From NCBI GenBank assembly GCA_028694275.1, contig JAQUTS010000109.1, forward strand, positions 1 through 5,905: a stretch of DNA of 5,905 nt, given 5' to 3'. The stretch is from Candidatus Gastranaerophilales bacterium (GTDB lineage Bacteria > Cyanobacteriota > Vampirovibrionia > Gastranaerophilales > CAJFVJ01). The notes beneath the pieces are model-generated. The model made no database searches, was not told where the DNA came from, and saw only the letters and a program-made list of their open reading frames with translations. The translations under genes were made by a program, and so were the position numbers. How positions within the stretch are numbered: position 1 is the first letter of the stretch; each line of letters starts with the position of its first letter. Positions 1-5,445 of this stretch are shown one piece after another.

Positions 1-257
1 ACCAAGAAAAAGAACCACAATTTCCTGACCAACAAGCAATCGATGGTTTTATCGACTCATTTTCAGATGAAGAACTTCAAAAACAGGCTGAAAAACTTTT
101 AAAGCCAATATTAAAAATCATTGATAAATGTAAGTCTTACGAGGAAATTTATGAAAAATTATCAGAGCAGGGCTTAAACACAACTCAAATTGAGACTATA
201 TTGCAAAAAATCTTCTTCATAAGTGAAGTATGGGGGAGGCTGAGTGCTGATGAATGA
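1..257 (+). CDS. Mu gp29-like (DUF935) portal protein, C-terminal fragment
   Basis: Reading frame 3 is open from the left edge to a TGA at 255-257, giving about 84 residues; the start and the body of the gene lie outside the window. In Mu-like phages the portal forms the dodecameric ring at the capsid vertex through which DNA is packaged and ejected. The visible part is a charged helical tail (SDEELQKQAEKLLKPI, later SYEEIYEKL) ending in a segment around FFISEVWGRLSADE. That resembles the end of DUF935 proteins, where the last helix carries a G-R pair near the C-terminus. The strongest support is position: the next phage structural gene is a Mu F-like protein, and in Mu gp29 lies directly before F. 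The cytosine methyltransferase start overlaps this end by 8 bases. The family call is moderately sure because only the least conserved part is visible. Confidence 0.65.
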   Translation, partial: QEKEPQFPDQQAIDGFIDSFSDEELQKQAEKLLKPILKIIDKCKSYEEIYEKLSEQGLNTTQIETILQKIFFISEVWGRLSADE

Positions 258-1410
258 GTTCACTACGTTCGCTCCCGCTGACGCAGCGATTAAATATTTG
301 GATATGTTTTCAGGCATTGGCGGATTTAGGCTTGCTTTTGATAATGCAGGATTTAAAAGCATAGGATTTTGCGAGATTGACCCGTATTCAAGAAGTTTAT
401 ACAAAGAATATTTTAATACAGACGGAGAATTAGAGATTCATGATGCAACAAAAATCAAACCTGCAGAACTCCCGGACTTTGATGTCCTTGTTGGAGGATT
501 TCCTTGCCAGGCTTTTAGCATTGCAGGAAAAAGACGGGGATTTAAAGACACAAGAGGCACACTCTTTTTTGATATCGCTCGGATTTTGTCCTACAAAAAA
601 CCAAAATATTTTCTACTCGAAAATGTTAAAGGCTTACTTAGCCACAACCGTGGAAGAACTTTTGCAGCTATCATTAAAATTCTCACCGACATTGGGTATA
701 GGGTTGAATGGCAGCTTCTTAATTCTAAGTTCTTCGGCGTTCCTCAGAACAGGGAAAGAGTGTTCATTGTCGGATGTTTTGGAGGAACAGGTGCAGGAAA
801 AATATTTCCTATCACAGGAGTCAGTACAGAAAATTCTTGTAAAATCAGAAAACCTCAAAGACACCCCTTAAGCAAAGGCGAATCTCAAGGGAATAGAGTT
901 TATTCAACAGACGGAACAAGCTCTTGTTTAACTTCCCAAGGTGGAGGGCAAGGCGGAAAAACAGGGCTCTATTTCATAAACAAGCCAAGATTCGACAAAT
1001 ACAAAGCTTCTGATATTGTTGAAACTTTAAAAGTTGCAGGAGACACCCCATTAATGAGGGTTAGAAACGGTACTAAAAAGGGTTATGATGAAGCAGAGCT
1101 TGGTGATGGGATAAATTTAGCTTACCCTCATAGCAAAACAAGACGTGGCCGTGTAGGGAAGAAAGTTTCTCAAACCCTTGATACAAACTGCAATATGGGA
1201 ACAATTGACGGTTACCGCATTAGAAGATTAACTCCTCTTGAATGTTTTAGGCTTCAAGGATTTCCTGATGATATGGTTAAAAAAGCACGGGAGTTAAAAC
1301 TCTCTGATAACAGGCTTTACAAAATGGCAGGAAATGCTGTCACCGTTCATGTTGTTGAAACTATTGCAAGAAAAATTATGAAAGCGATACAGGAGGAAGA
1401 AAATGTCTGA
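250..1410 (+). CDS. C5-cytosine DNA methyltransferase (Dcm/HhaI-like)
   Basis: This enzyme transfers a methyl group from S-adenosylmethionine to carbon 5 of cytosine in a specific DNA site. With the ATG at 250 it has 386 residues, a normal full length. Motifs occur in canonical order: I (DMFSGIGGFRLAF, about 18-30, SAM binding), IV (GGFPCQAFS, about 82-90, nucleophile Cys86), VI (ENV, 124-126), VIII (QNRERVFIVG, 166-175), a variable target-recognition region (about 200-323), IX (RRLTPLECFRLQGFPDD, 325-341) and X (GNAVTV, 361-366). No key residue is missing, so it should be active; its target site cannot be read from sequence. GGAGG at 235-239 lies 10 bases before this ATG; a GTG at 244 (4 bases after the GGAGG) would add two residues and is the alternative start. 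The gene overlaps the portal gene by 8 bases and the F-like gene by 8 bases. No restriction endonuclease gene is adjacent, so it is best seen as a solitary phage methyltransferase, probably for self-protection. Confidence 0.95.
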   Translation: MNEFTTFAPADAAIKYLDMFSGIGGFRLAFDNAGFKSIGFCEIDPYSRSLYKEYFNTDGELEIHDATKIKPAELPDFDVLVGGFPCQAFSIAGKRRGFKDTRGTLFFDIARILSYKKPKYFLLENVKGLLSHNRGRTFAAIIKILTDIGYRVEWQLLNSKFFGVPQNRERVFIVGCFGGTGAGKIFPITGVSTENSCKIRKPQRHPLSKGESQGNRVYSTDGTSSCLTSQGGGQGGKTGLYFINKPRFDKYKASDIVETLKVAGDTPLMRVRNGTKKGYDEAELGDGINLAYPHSKTRRGRVGKKVSQTLDTNCNMGTIDGYRIRRLTPLECFRLQGFPDDMVKKARELKLSDNRLYKMAGNAVTVHVVETIARKIMKAIQEEENV

Positions 1411-2230
1411 AACTCCTGATTTAAAATATTTAATAGGTTTAAAGCCTGAACGCGCCATAAAATACCTCAAATCAAAAGGTTATAAGTTCTCTTGGGATTG
1501 GGAAGAAATCTGGCAGGATGCCCATAAAAAGTCTTTTACAGTAGCAAAAGTTATGCGAGAAGATATTCTCAAAGATATTAGAGAAATTGTCGAAAAGTCT
1601 ATGGCAGACGGTTTAACCCTCCAGCAGTTTAAAAAAGAACTTGAGCCAAAACTTAAAAACAAAGGCTGGTGGGGGATTATTTCAGGCACACCTGATGAAG
1701 TAAGAAAAGAGCTGAAAAAGCGAAAACTTATTATTGATGAAACTCTTATCCCTAACGGAGATGAGCCTGTTACAATTCAGCTTGGCTCGCCTTGGCGTTT
1801 AAAAACAATCTATCGCACAAATATCCAAACCGCTTATATGGCAGGCAGGTATAAAGAACAGATTGATAACGTGGAGAATCGTCCGTATTTTCAATATGTA
1901 GCGGTTATGGACAGAAGAACAAGACCTGCTCACGCACAGCTTAATGGCAGAGTTTTTAAATACAATGATGAATTTTGGAATAGCTTTTATCCGCCAAACG
2001 GCTGGGGATGCAGGTGTAGAGTCAGAGCTTTATCAGAAGATAACTTGAAAGACAGAGGGTTAGGTGTTGATTCGTCTCAAGGTCAGATTTCAGAAGAAAT
2101 GAGGCTTGTTAGCAAGAAAACAGGAGAGTTAAAACCTGTTTCAGTTTACACAGACCCTTTAACAGGGCATAAAATAGAACCTGATGTCGGCTGGTCATAC
2201 AATCCAGGCAAAGAATTTACAGTTAAGTAG
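1403..2230 (+). CDS. Mu F-like (gp30) minor head protein, SPP1 gp7/MuF family
   Basis: This is the minor head protein that, in Mu and SPP1, sits near the portal inside the capsid and takes part in head assembly or DNA delivery. The 275 residues start at an ATG with AGGAGG at 1391-1396, 6 bases upstream, and the start overlaps the cytosine methyltransferase end by 8 bases. The MuF core is clear: a helical N-terminal half, then YRTNIQTAYMAGRY (137-150), YVAVMDRRTRPAHAQLNG (165-182) and YPPNGWGCRCRVRAL (196-210). The R-T-N-x3-A, D-x-R-T-R-x-x-H and W-G-C-R-C patterns are family hallmarks. The tail DVGWSYNPGK (261-270) matches the usual end of Mu F-like proteins. No toxin domain is fused to the C-terminus, unlike many MuF proteins. 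The gene lies between two methyltransferase genes, with only 14 bases before the second. Confidence 0.93.
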   Translation: MSETPDLKYLIGLKPERAIKYLKSKGYKFSWDWEEIWQDAHKKSFTVAKVMREDILKDIREIVEKSMADGLTLQQFKKELEPKLKNKGWWGIISGTPDEVRKELKKRKLIIDETLIPNGDEPVTIQLGSPWRLKTIYRTNIQTAYMAGRYKEQIDNVENRPYFQYVAVMDRRTRPAHAQLNGRVFKYNDEFWNSFYPPNGWGCRCRVRALSEDNLKDRGLGVDSSQGQISEEMRLVSKKTGELKPVSVYTDPLTGHKIEPDVGWSYNPGKEFTVK

Positions 2231-2244
2231 TTGGAGGCATATAT

Positions 2245-3066
2245 ATGACAATTGATACAAAATCACTTTTAAACTGGGTAGGAGGAAAGCGCCTTTTGAG
2301 AAAAACAATAGAACCGCTTATTCCAAAAGATATTCTCTCATATATTGAACCTTTCGGCGGTGCAGGCTGGGTTCTGTTTTACAAAAACAGATGGGCAGAT
2401 TTAGAAATTTATAATGACCTTGATGGAAGGCTTGTTAATCTTTTCAGGATTGTAAAATACCATCCAGAAGCGTTAAAAGAAGAACTTCGCTATCTTCTTG
2501 GCTCCCGTGAAATATTCATGCAGTTTATGAAACAAGAAGGAATTACAGATATCCAAAAAGCTGCAAGGTTTTTGTTTTTAATAACACGCTCTTTTGGTGG
2601 CAGAGGCGGAACATTTGGCACTGTAAAGAAATCTTCAGGCGGTGCAAGCAAAAGTCAGGGCAATATCTTGCTAAAAATCGATGCAATTCACAAACGCCTT
2701 GATAAAGTATTGGTCGAAAACAGGGATTTTGAAAAACTGATAACCCAATATGACCATGCCGGAGCTTTGTTCTATTGTGACCCTCCATACACTTACGGTT
2801 GCGGTTACGAAACAACATCAACTGCTGGGTTTGACCATGAAAGACTTAGAGATTTATTGAAAAATATCGAAGGCAGATTTTTATTGTCTTATGATGATTC
2901 CGAAAAAGTCAGAGAGCTTTACAAGGACTTTGAAATGATTGCGGTTGAAAGGCTGAATGGAATCAACAACAAAGACCGCAAAAACAAAATGTTTAAAGAA
3001 TTATTAATTGCAAACTATCCTATTAAGGAGCTGTTCAATGCCGGAACCGATAGAAATAAAGATTAA
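2245..3066 (+). CDS. Dam-type (D12 class) N6-adenine DNA methyltransferase
   Basis: This 273-residue enzyme transfers a methyl group from S-adenosylmethionine to the N6 of adenine in duplex DNA. The alpha-class (D12) motif order is visible: WVGGKR (11-16, motif X), EPFGGAG (35-41, motif I, SAM binding), NDLD (57-60) and the catalytic DPPY (179-182, motif IV). The length is typical of Dam enzymes (about 270-280). The stretch SFGGRGGTFG (116-125) is glycine-rich, as in phage members of the family. Whether the target is GATC cannot be decided by eye. The ATG has GGAGG at 2233-2237, 7 bases upstream. The gene sits in the F-to-G junction of the head operon, and its last 29 bases overlap the gpG-like gene, so it is probably translated with the capsid genes. 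As with the upstream cytosine enzyme, no restriction partner is present on the same strand. Confidence 0.94.
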   Translation: MTIDTKSLLNWVGGKRLLRKTIEPLIPKDILSYIEPFGGAGWVLFYKNRWADLEIYNDLDGRLVNLFRIVKYHPEALKEELRYLLGSREIFMQFMKQEGITDIQKAARFLFLITRSFGGRGGTFGTVKKSSGGASKSQGNILLKIDAIHKRLDKVLVENRDFEKLITQYDHAGALFYCDPPYTYGCGYETTSTAGFDHERLRDLLKNIEGRFLLSYDDSEKVRELYKDFEMIAVERLNGINNKDRKNKMFKELLIANYPIKELFNAGTDRNKD

Positions 3067-3484
3067 TGATGCTGAACTACAAAAAAGCCTGAAAAAATTA
3101 GCAATAAAGGCTGAAAATCTTAGGCCTCTGATGAAAAACATTTCGGGTATTATGATGGATTCTGTTGAGGAAAATTTTGAAAAAGAAGGAAGACCGGATA
3201 AATGGACTTCTCTTGCTAAATCAACAATCAAGCAGCGAAGTAAAAAAGGATATTGGCCAGGTAGAATTCTTCAGATGCGAGGAGAATTAGCATCTTCAAT
3301 TACAAGTAAATATGATAATAATTGTGCAGTTGTCGGCACAAATAAAGTCTATGCAGCAATTCACCAACTCGGAGGTAACGCAGGACGAAATAAAAAAGCC
3401 AAAATCCCTGCGAGGCCATATCTCTCACTCACCACAAGAGATGAAAAACAGATAATTAATGAAATTGAAAATTACTTAATCTAA
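3038..3484 (+). CDS. Mu gpG-like virion morphogenesis protein
   Basis: This is a 148-residue homologue of the phage virion morphogenesis family (Mu gpG), which acts in head and tail assembly and in Mu follows the F gene directly. Family features include the N-terminal IEIKINDAELQKSL, then RPDKWTSLAKSTIKQR (52-67), the segment GRILQMRGELASSI (75-88), VVGTNKVYAAIHQLGG (98-113) and the near-terminal IPARPYLSLT (123-132). The ATG at 3038 is chosen because AAGGAG (3025-3030) lies 7 bases before it. An in-frame TTG at 3008 would add ten residues of poor family fit, and no ribosome binding site serves it. The start lies inside the adenine methyltransferase gene, in another frame, giving a 29-base overlap that suggests translational coupling. 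A diverged, broken second copy of the 3' half lies about 780 bases downstream. Confidence 0.92.
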   Translation: MPEPIEIKINDAELQKSLKKLAIKAENLRPLMKNISGIMMDSVEENFEKEGRPDKWTSLAKSTIKQRSKKGYWPGRILQMRGELASSITSKYDNNCAVVGTNKVYAAIHQLGGNAGRNKKAKIPARPYLSLTTRDEKQIINEIENYLI

Positions 3485-3493
3485 TATTTCTAA

Positions 3494-3523
3494 AAAATCA
3501 ATCTTGATTATAATATTGATTTT
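3494..3523. promoter_or_regulatory. Inverted repeat with embedded TATAAT, possible promoter/operator
   Basis: A perfect 9-base inverted repeat, AAAATCAAT (3494-3502) and ATTGATTTT (3515-3523), flanks a 12-base centre. That centre contains a consensus TATAAT box at 3509-3514. The box is about 26 bases before the next gene's first ATG, which suits a -10 element with a short leader. No good -35 hexamer lies 16-18 bases upstream; a TG two bases before the box is only near an extended -10. Symmetric arms around a -10 box are what a dimeric repressor site would look like. An AT-only hairpin acting as a weak terminator is the alternative, and a T-run adjoins the repeat only on the minus strand. All of this is inference from pattern. 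Confidence 0.35.
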
Positions 3524-3539
3524 AAACAAGTAGTGTTAT

Positions 3540-3989
3540 ATGGTAAAAATGTCAGATGATGCTGTAAGTAAAAAAGGATTTGCCATGCGTTTTTTAATTG
3601 AATTATTAGAAAAAACAGAAAATAAAGATGAGGTAGTTTATCGAATAAGCTTGGGACATATTCAACTTAAAGCATTGGTTTTTAACAAAGATCATCACGC
3701 ACATTCTGATAACGTAAAAGTTAAAATTAAATTCATAGAAGATTTTTGCATCGAATACCCTGACATTCAGCGAATTAAAGCCTTAAAGGCATTTGCTAAA
3801 ATAGATGACGACATGAAAGAATATTACAAAATGCAATTCCCTCACGGTGGTTACAGAAAAGGTGGCGGCCGTCCAACAGGAACTAAAAAAGAAGATCGTT
3901 CAGTTTGCTTTTACAAGGCAATTACCGCAGAAGAAAAAAAATATTTAGAAAAATGTCTTGATGATTTTCGAAGAGCAAAACCTCTTTGA
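3540..3989 (+). CDS. Small basic hypothetical protein with AT-hook-like GRP motif
   Basis: I do not recognise this gene by family. From the ATG at 3540 it encodes 149 residues. The first two-thirds are mixed, predicted mostly helical. A glycine-rich basic linker follows, GGYRKGGGRPTGTKKEDR (103-120), then a short strand and helix, SVCFYKAITAEEKKYLEKC (121-139). The G-R-P core in basic surroundings recalls AT-hooks. The strand-plus-helix after it recalls the small GRPKGS-type DNA-binding proteins common on mobile elements, but that is only resemblance. Starts are uncertain: the ATGs at 3540 and 3549 lack a clear ribosome binding site, while the ATG at 3585 (134 residues) has AAAAAGGA at 3571-3578, 6 bases upstream. 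The gene sits between the intact gpG gene and the broken gpG copy, after a gap with its own possible promoter. That is how a phage moron (independently expressed cargo gene) is usually placed. No Mu structural role is implied. Confidence 0.7.
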   Translation: MVKMSDDAVSKKGFAMRFLIELLEKTENKDEVVYRISLGHIQLKALVFNKDHHAHSDNVKVKIKFIEDFCIEYPDIQRIKALKAFAKIDDDMKEYYKMQFPHGGYRKGGGRPTGTKKEDRSVCFYKAITAEEKKYLEKCLDDFRRAKPL

Positions 3990-4010
3990 TATTCCATACA
4001 GTCTGCTCTT
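3971..4010 (+). terminator. Weak stem-loop at the end of the hypothetical gene
   Basis: AAGAGCA (3971-3977) pairs perfectly with TGCTCTT (4004-4010), followed by TT and AAAA. The 26-base loop is long and there is no proper U-tract. It overlaps the gene's stop codon region and could act as a weak terminator or mRNA 3' hairpin, but may be chance. Confidence 0.2.
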
Positions 4011-4068
4011 TAAAATTAAGATGGTCACAGTTTCTAGTTTTTGGGTGTTAATGTCTAATATTGTTTGG

Positions 4069-4268
4069 GCTAGCCTCATCAATCACAAGCTACCTACGAT
4101 TCAATCTCAGCAATTGTCGGCACAAATAAAATTTATGCGGCAACCTATCAATTTGACAGCAACACCGGCAGAAATAAAAAAGTAAAAATTCCTGCACGAC
4201 CATATTTGAAAATTACTGAAAAAGAGATAAATAATATTTATCAGTCAATATTGAAGTTTTTGAGGTGA
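4069..4268 (+). pseudogene. 3' remnant of a second gpG-like virion morphogenesis gene
   Basis: From 4089 the frame to the TGA at 4266-4268 reads ATYDSISAIVGTNKIYAA, then YQFDSNTGRNKKVKIPARPY and a helical tail. It aligns without gaps to the last 58 residues of the intact gpG-like protein (KYDNNCAVVGTNKVYAA and IPARPYL), with about half the residues identical by hand count. The two genes share an identical 17-base stretch (3330-3346 and 4114-4130). There is no start codon, and the same frame has a TAG at 4071-4073. A shift to another frame at about 4087 adds a plausible ASLI (4069-4080) matching ASSI of the intact gene, so a frameshift plus loss of the 5' half is likely. Bases 3990-4068 show no recognisable content. 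The divergence argues against a recent tandem duplication and for a leftover from exchange with another phage's gpG allele. It is not expected to make a working protein. Confidence 0.85.
4217..4242 (-). terminator. Possible terminator of the helicase-nuclease operon
   Basis: The sequence GATAAATA (4226-4233), one A, then TATTTATC (4235-4242) is a perfect 17-base palindrome. Read on the minus strand it is followed at once by TCTTTTTC (4225-4218). It lies about 37 bases beyond the nuclease stop codon, the right place and orientation for a rho-independent terminator. The stem is almost all A-T and would need to open to form a loop, so it is weak. It also falls inside the gpG remnant, where it could be chance in AT-rich DNA. 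Confidence 0.25.
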
Positions 4269-4278
4269 TACAAATTAT

Positions 4279-5445
4279 TTATTTCCTAACCAACTCTTTT
4301 TTGCTTCTATCATATGTATAATGAACAATATCTCCGCTGATAATAAGATTTATAGCTTGTTGAATTACATCAATAGGAATACTAAACCATTCACGAGGAG
4401 TATGTCTTTGTCCTTGATTATCAAAAACATCAATGCTTACGCAACAATGCCCAAAAAATCTGTGAAGTAATTGTTCAAATTTTTGAGGATTTAAGTTTAA
4501 GCATTTATACTCAGCCGTTACTTTAACATCAGCCATTAAGTATGTTGGCTCTTTTTTTGCATTTTTAATTCTTTCTAATACCGGAGTTGTTGAAAATCCG
4601 ATTTTGTATAGGTTATTTATTGCTTGAATATTAGGATTGTCACTTAATGACTCTAATACATATATATAGCCTGTATCTTCATCTTCATCTGTAATGCCTG
4701 AAAATTTATCCATAACTTTATCCATATTTTGAGAGACTCTTTTGCCATCTCGATAGAGCTCTCTGGCAAGTGAACGGTTTAAAATATCCGATTCTTTACC
4801 ATTTTCGTATATTAGCCTAAGTCGAGCTCTTTTTTTGCCGTTTACTATTTCATCTTCACCAACTTCAGCAACATAAACCAAAACCCCTTTTAAAACAAAG
4901 AACATTCCTTCGTCAATATACTGCTCTTTTTCAAAAGGTGAAAGCGTACGCCGACCTTCTTTTATATCTTTTTGACAATCAACAAAGTGTTTTTCAAAAA
5001 TTGAAAAATCTTTGCAAGGTTTATGTTGTCCTCTATAATCTGGCATTAATATTTCAGTAGCTTTTGCTAAAACAGGTCTGACGTTAAAAATATCTTCTGC
5101 TTCATCATTAAATAAATCCAAATCACTATCACTTAAAATATCATCAATTGTTTCAATCTTTTTGGCTTCTTCTTTTAAAAGATTATAAGTATCATAAGGC
5201 TTGAGAGTAGTAATCTTTTCTTTATTTTCATTAAACTTTTTCAATCTAAAATAGAGCTTTTTCTCCATAATATCGGAGCTTTCTTGCGGAGCTCGATCAT
5301 GTTTTGCGAAGAACTCATTTATCTCTTCAAAAGTTTCGACAAGGCGCTCTTCTTCTGCGTTTTTAGGAGTTGGCTTTGGTTTTTGGTCATTTATACCAAA
5401 GATATCATCATCGCCTATTAAAGATAATAAATCATTACTGTCCAA
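4279..5445 (-). CDS. GIY-YIG nuclease family protein (T5orf172-type C-terminal domain)
   Basis: This complete 388-residue protein has three parts. The N-terminal 1-120 is acidic and helical, with EINEFFAKHDRAP (41-53) followed by an E-x3-L helix. The middle (about 145-240) is a conserved-looking module, with SPFEKEQYIDEGMFFVLKG (169-187) and RARLRLIYENG (206-216). I cannot name it. The C-terminal 257-365 is a GIY-YIG endonuclease fold: GYIYVLES (259-266), LYKIGFS (279-285), Arg292 in ERIK, FEQLLHRFF (323-331) with a Glu-His pair, and REWF (351-354). These are the residues expected for a metal-dependent DNA-cutting centre, so it should be active. The start is a TTG with AAGGAG (complement of 5452-5457) 6 bases upstream; no better ATG exists near. 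It overlaps the upstream helicase-like gene by 11 bases, pointing to coupled translation and a two-protein complex. Its orientation opposes the head genes. Confidence 0.88.
   Translation of the reverse strand: MDSNDLLSLIGDDDIFGINDQKPKPTPKNAEEERLVETFEEINEFFAKHDRAPQESSDIMEKKLYFRLKKFNENKEKITTLKPYDTYNLLKEEAKKIETIDDILSDSDLDLFNDEAEDIFNVRPVLAKATEILMPDYRGQHKPCKDFSIFEKHFVDCQKDIKEGRRTLSPFEKEQYIDEGMFFVLKGVLVYVAEVGEDEIVNGKKRARLRLIYENGKESDILNRSLARELYRDGKRVSQNMDKVMDKFSGITDEDEDTGYIYVLESLSDNPNIQAINNLYKIGFSTTPVLERIKNAKKEPTYLMADVKVTAEYKCLNLNPQKFEQLLHRFFGHCCVSIDVFDNQGQRHTPREWFSIPIDVIQQAINLIISGDIVHYTYDRSKKELVRK

Noticed and set aside
440..871. A 143-residue plus-strand open frame inside the cytosine methyltransferase gene.
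   Set aside because: It lies wholly within a gene with all ten-motif landmarks, in another frame, and shows no family-like features of its own; it is a shadow frame.
2543..2821. A 92-residue minus-strand open frame opposite the adenine methyltransferase.
   Set aside because: It is fully antisense to a well-supported gene, has odd composition, and no ribosome binding site or neighbour supports it.
3008..3037. Ten-residue N-terminal extension of the gpG-like protein from a TTG start.
   Set aside because: The AAGGAG at 3025-3030 is placed correctly for the ATG at 3038, not for the TTG, and the family normally begins close to the IEIKIN segment.
3958..4185. A 75-residue plus-strand open frame running from the end of the small basic gene into the gpG remnant.
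   Set aside because: It overlaps the previous gene's end out of frame, has no ribosome binding site, and its second half is an out-of-frame reading of the gpG remnant, whose true frame gives VGTNKIYAA and IPARPYL.
250..5445. A classical restriction-modification system made of the methyltransferases and the GIY-YIG nuclease.
   Set aside because: The methyltransferases are locked into the late head operon while the nuclease is on the other strand with a helicase-like partner, so joint regulation as one R-M system is not supported by the layout.
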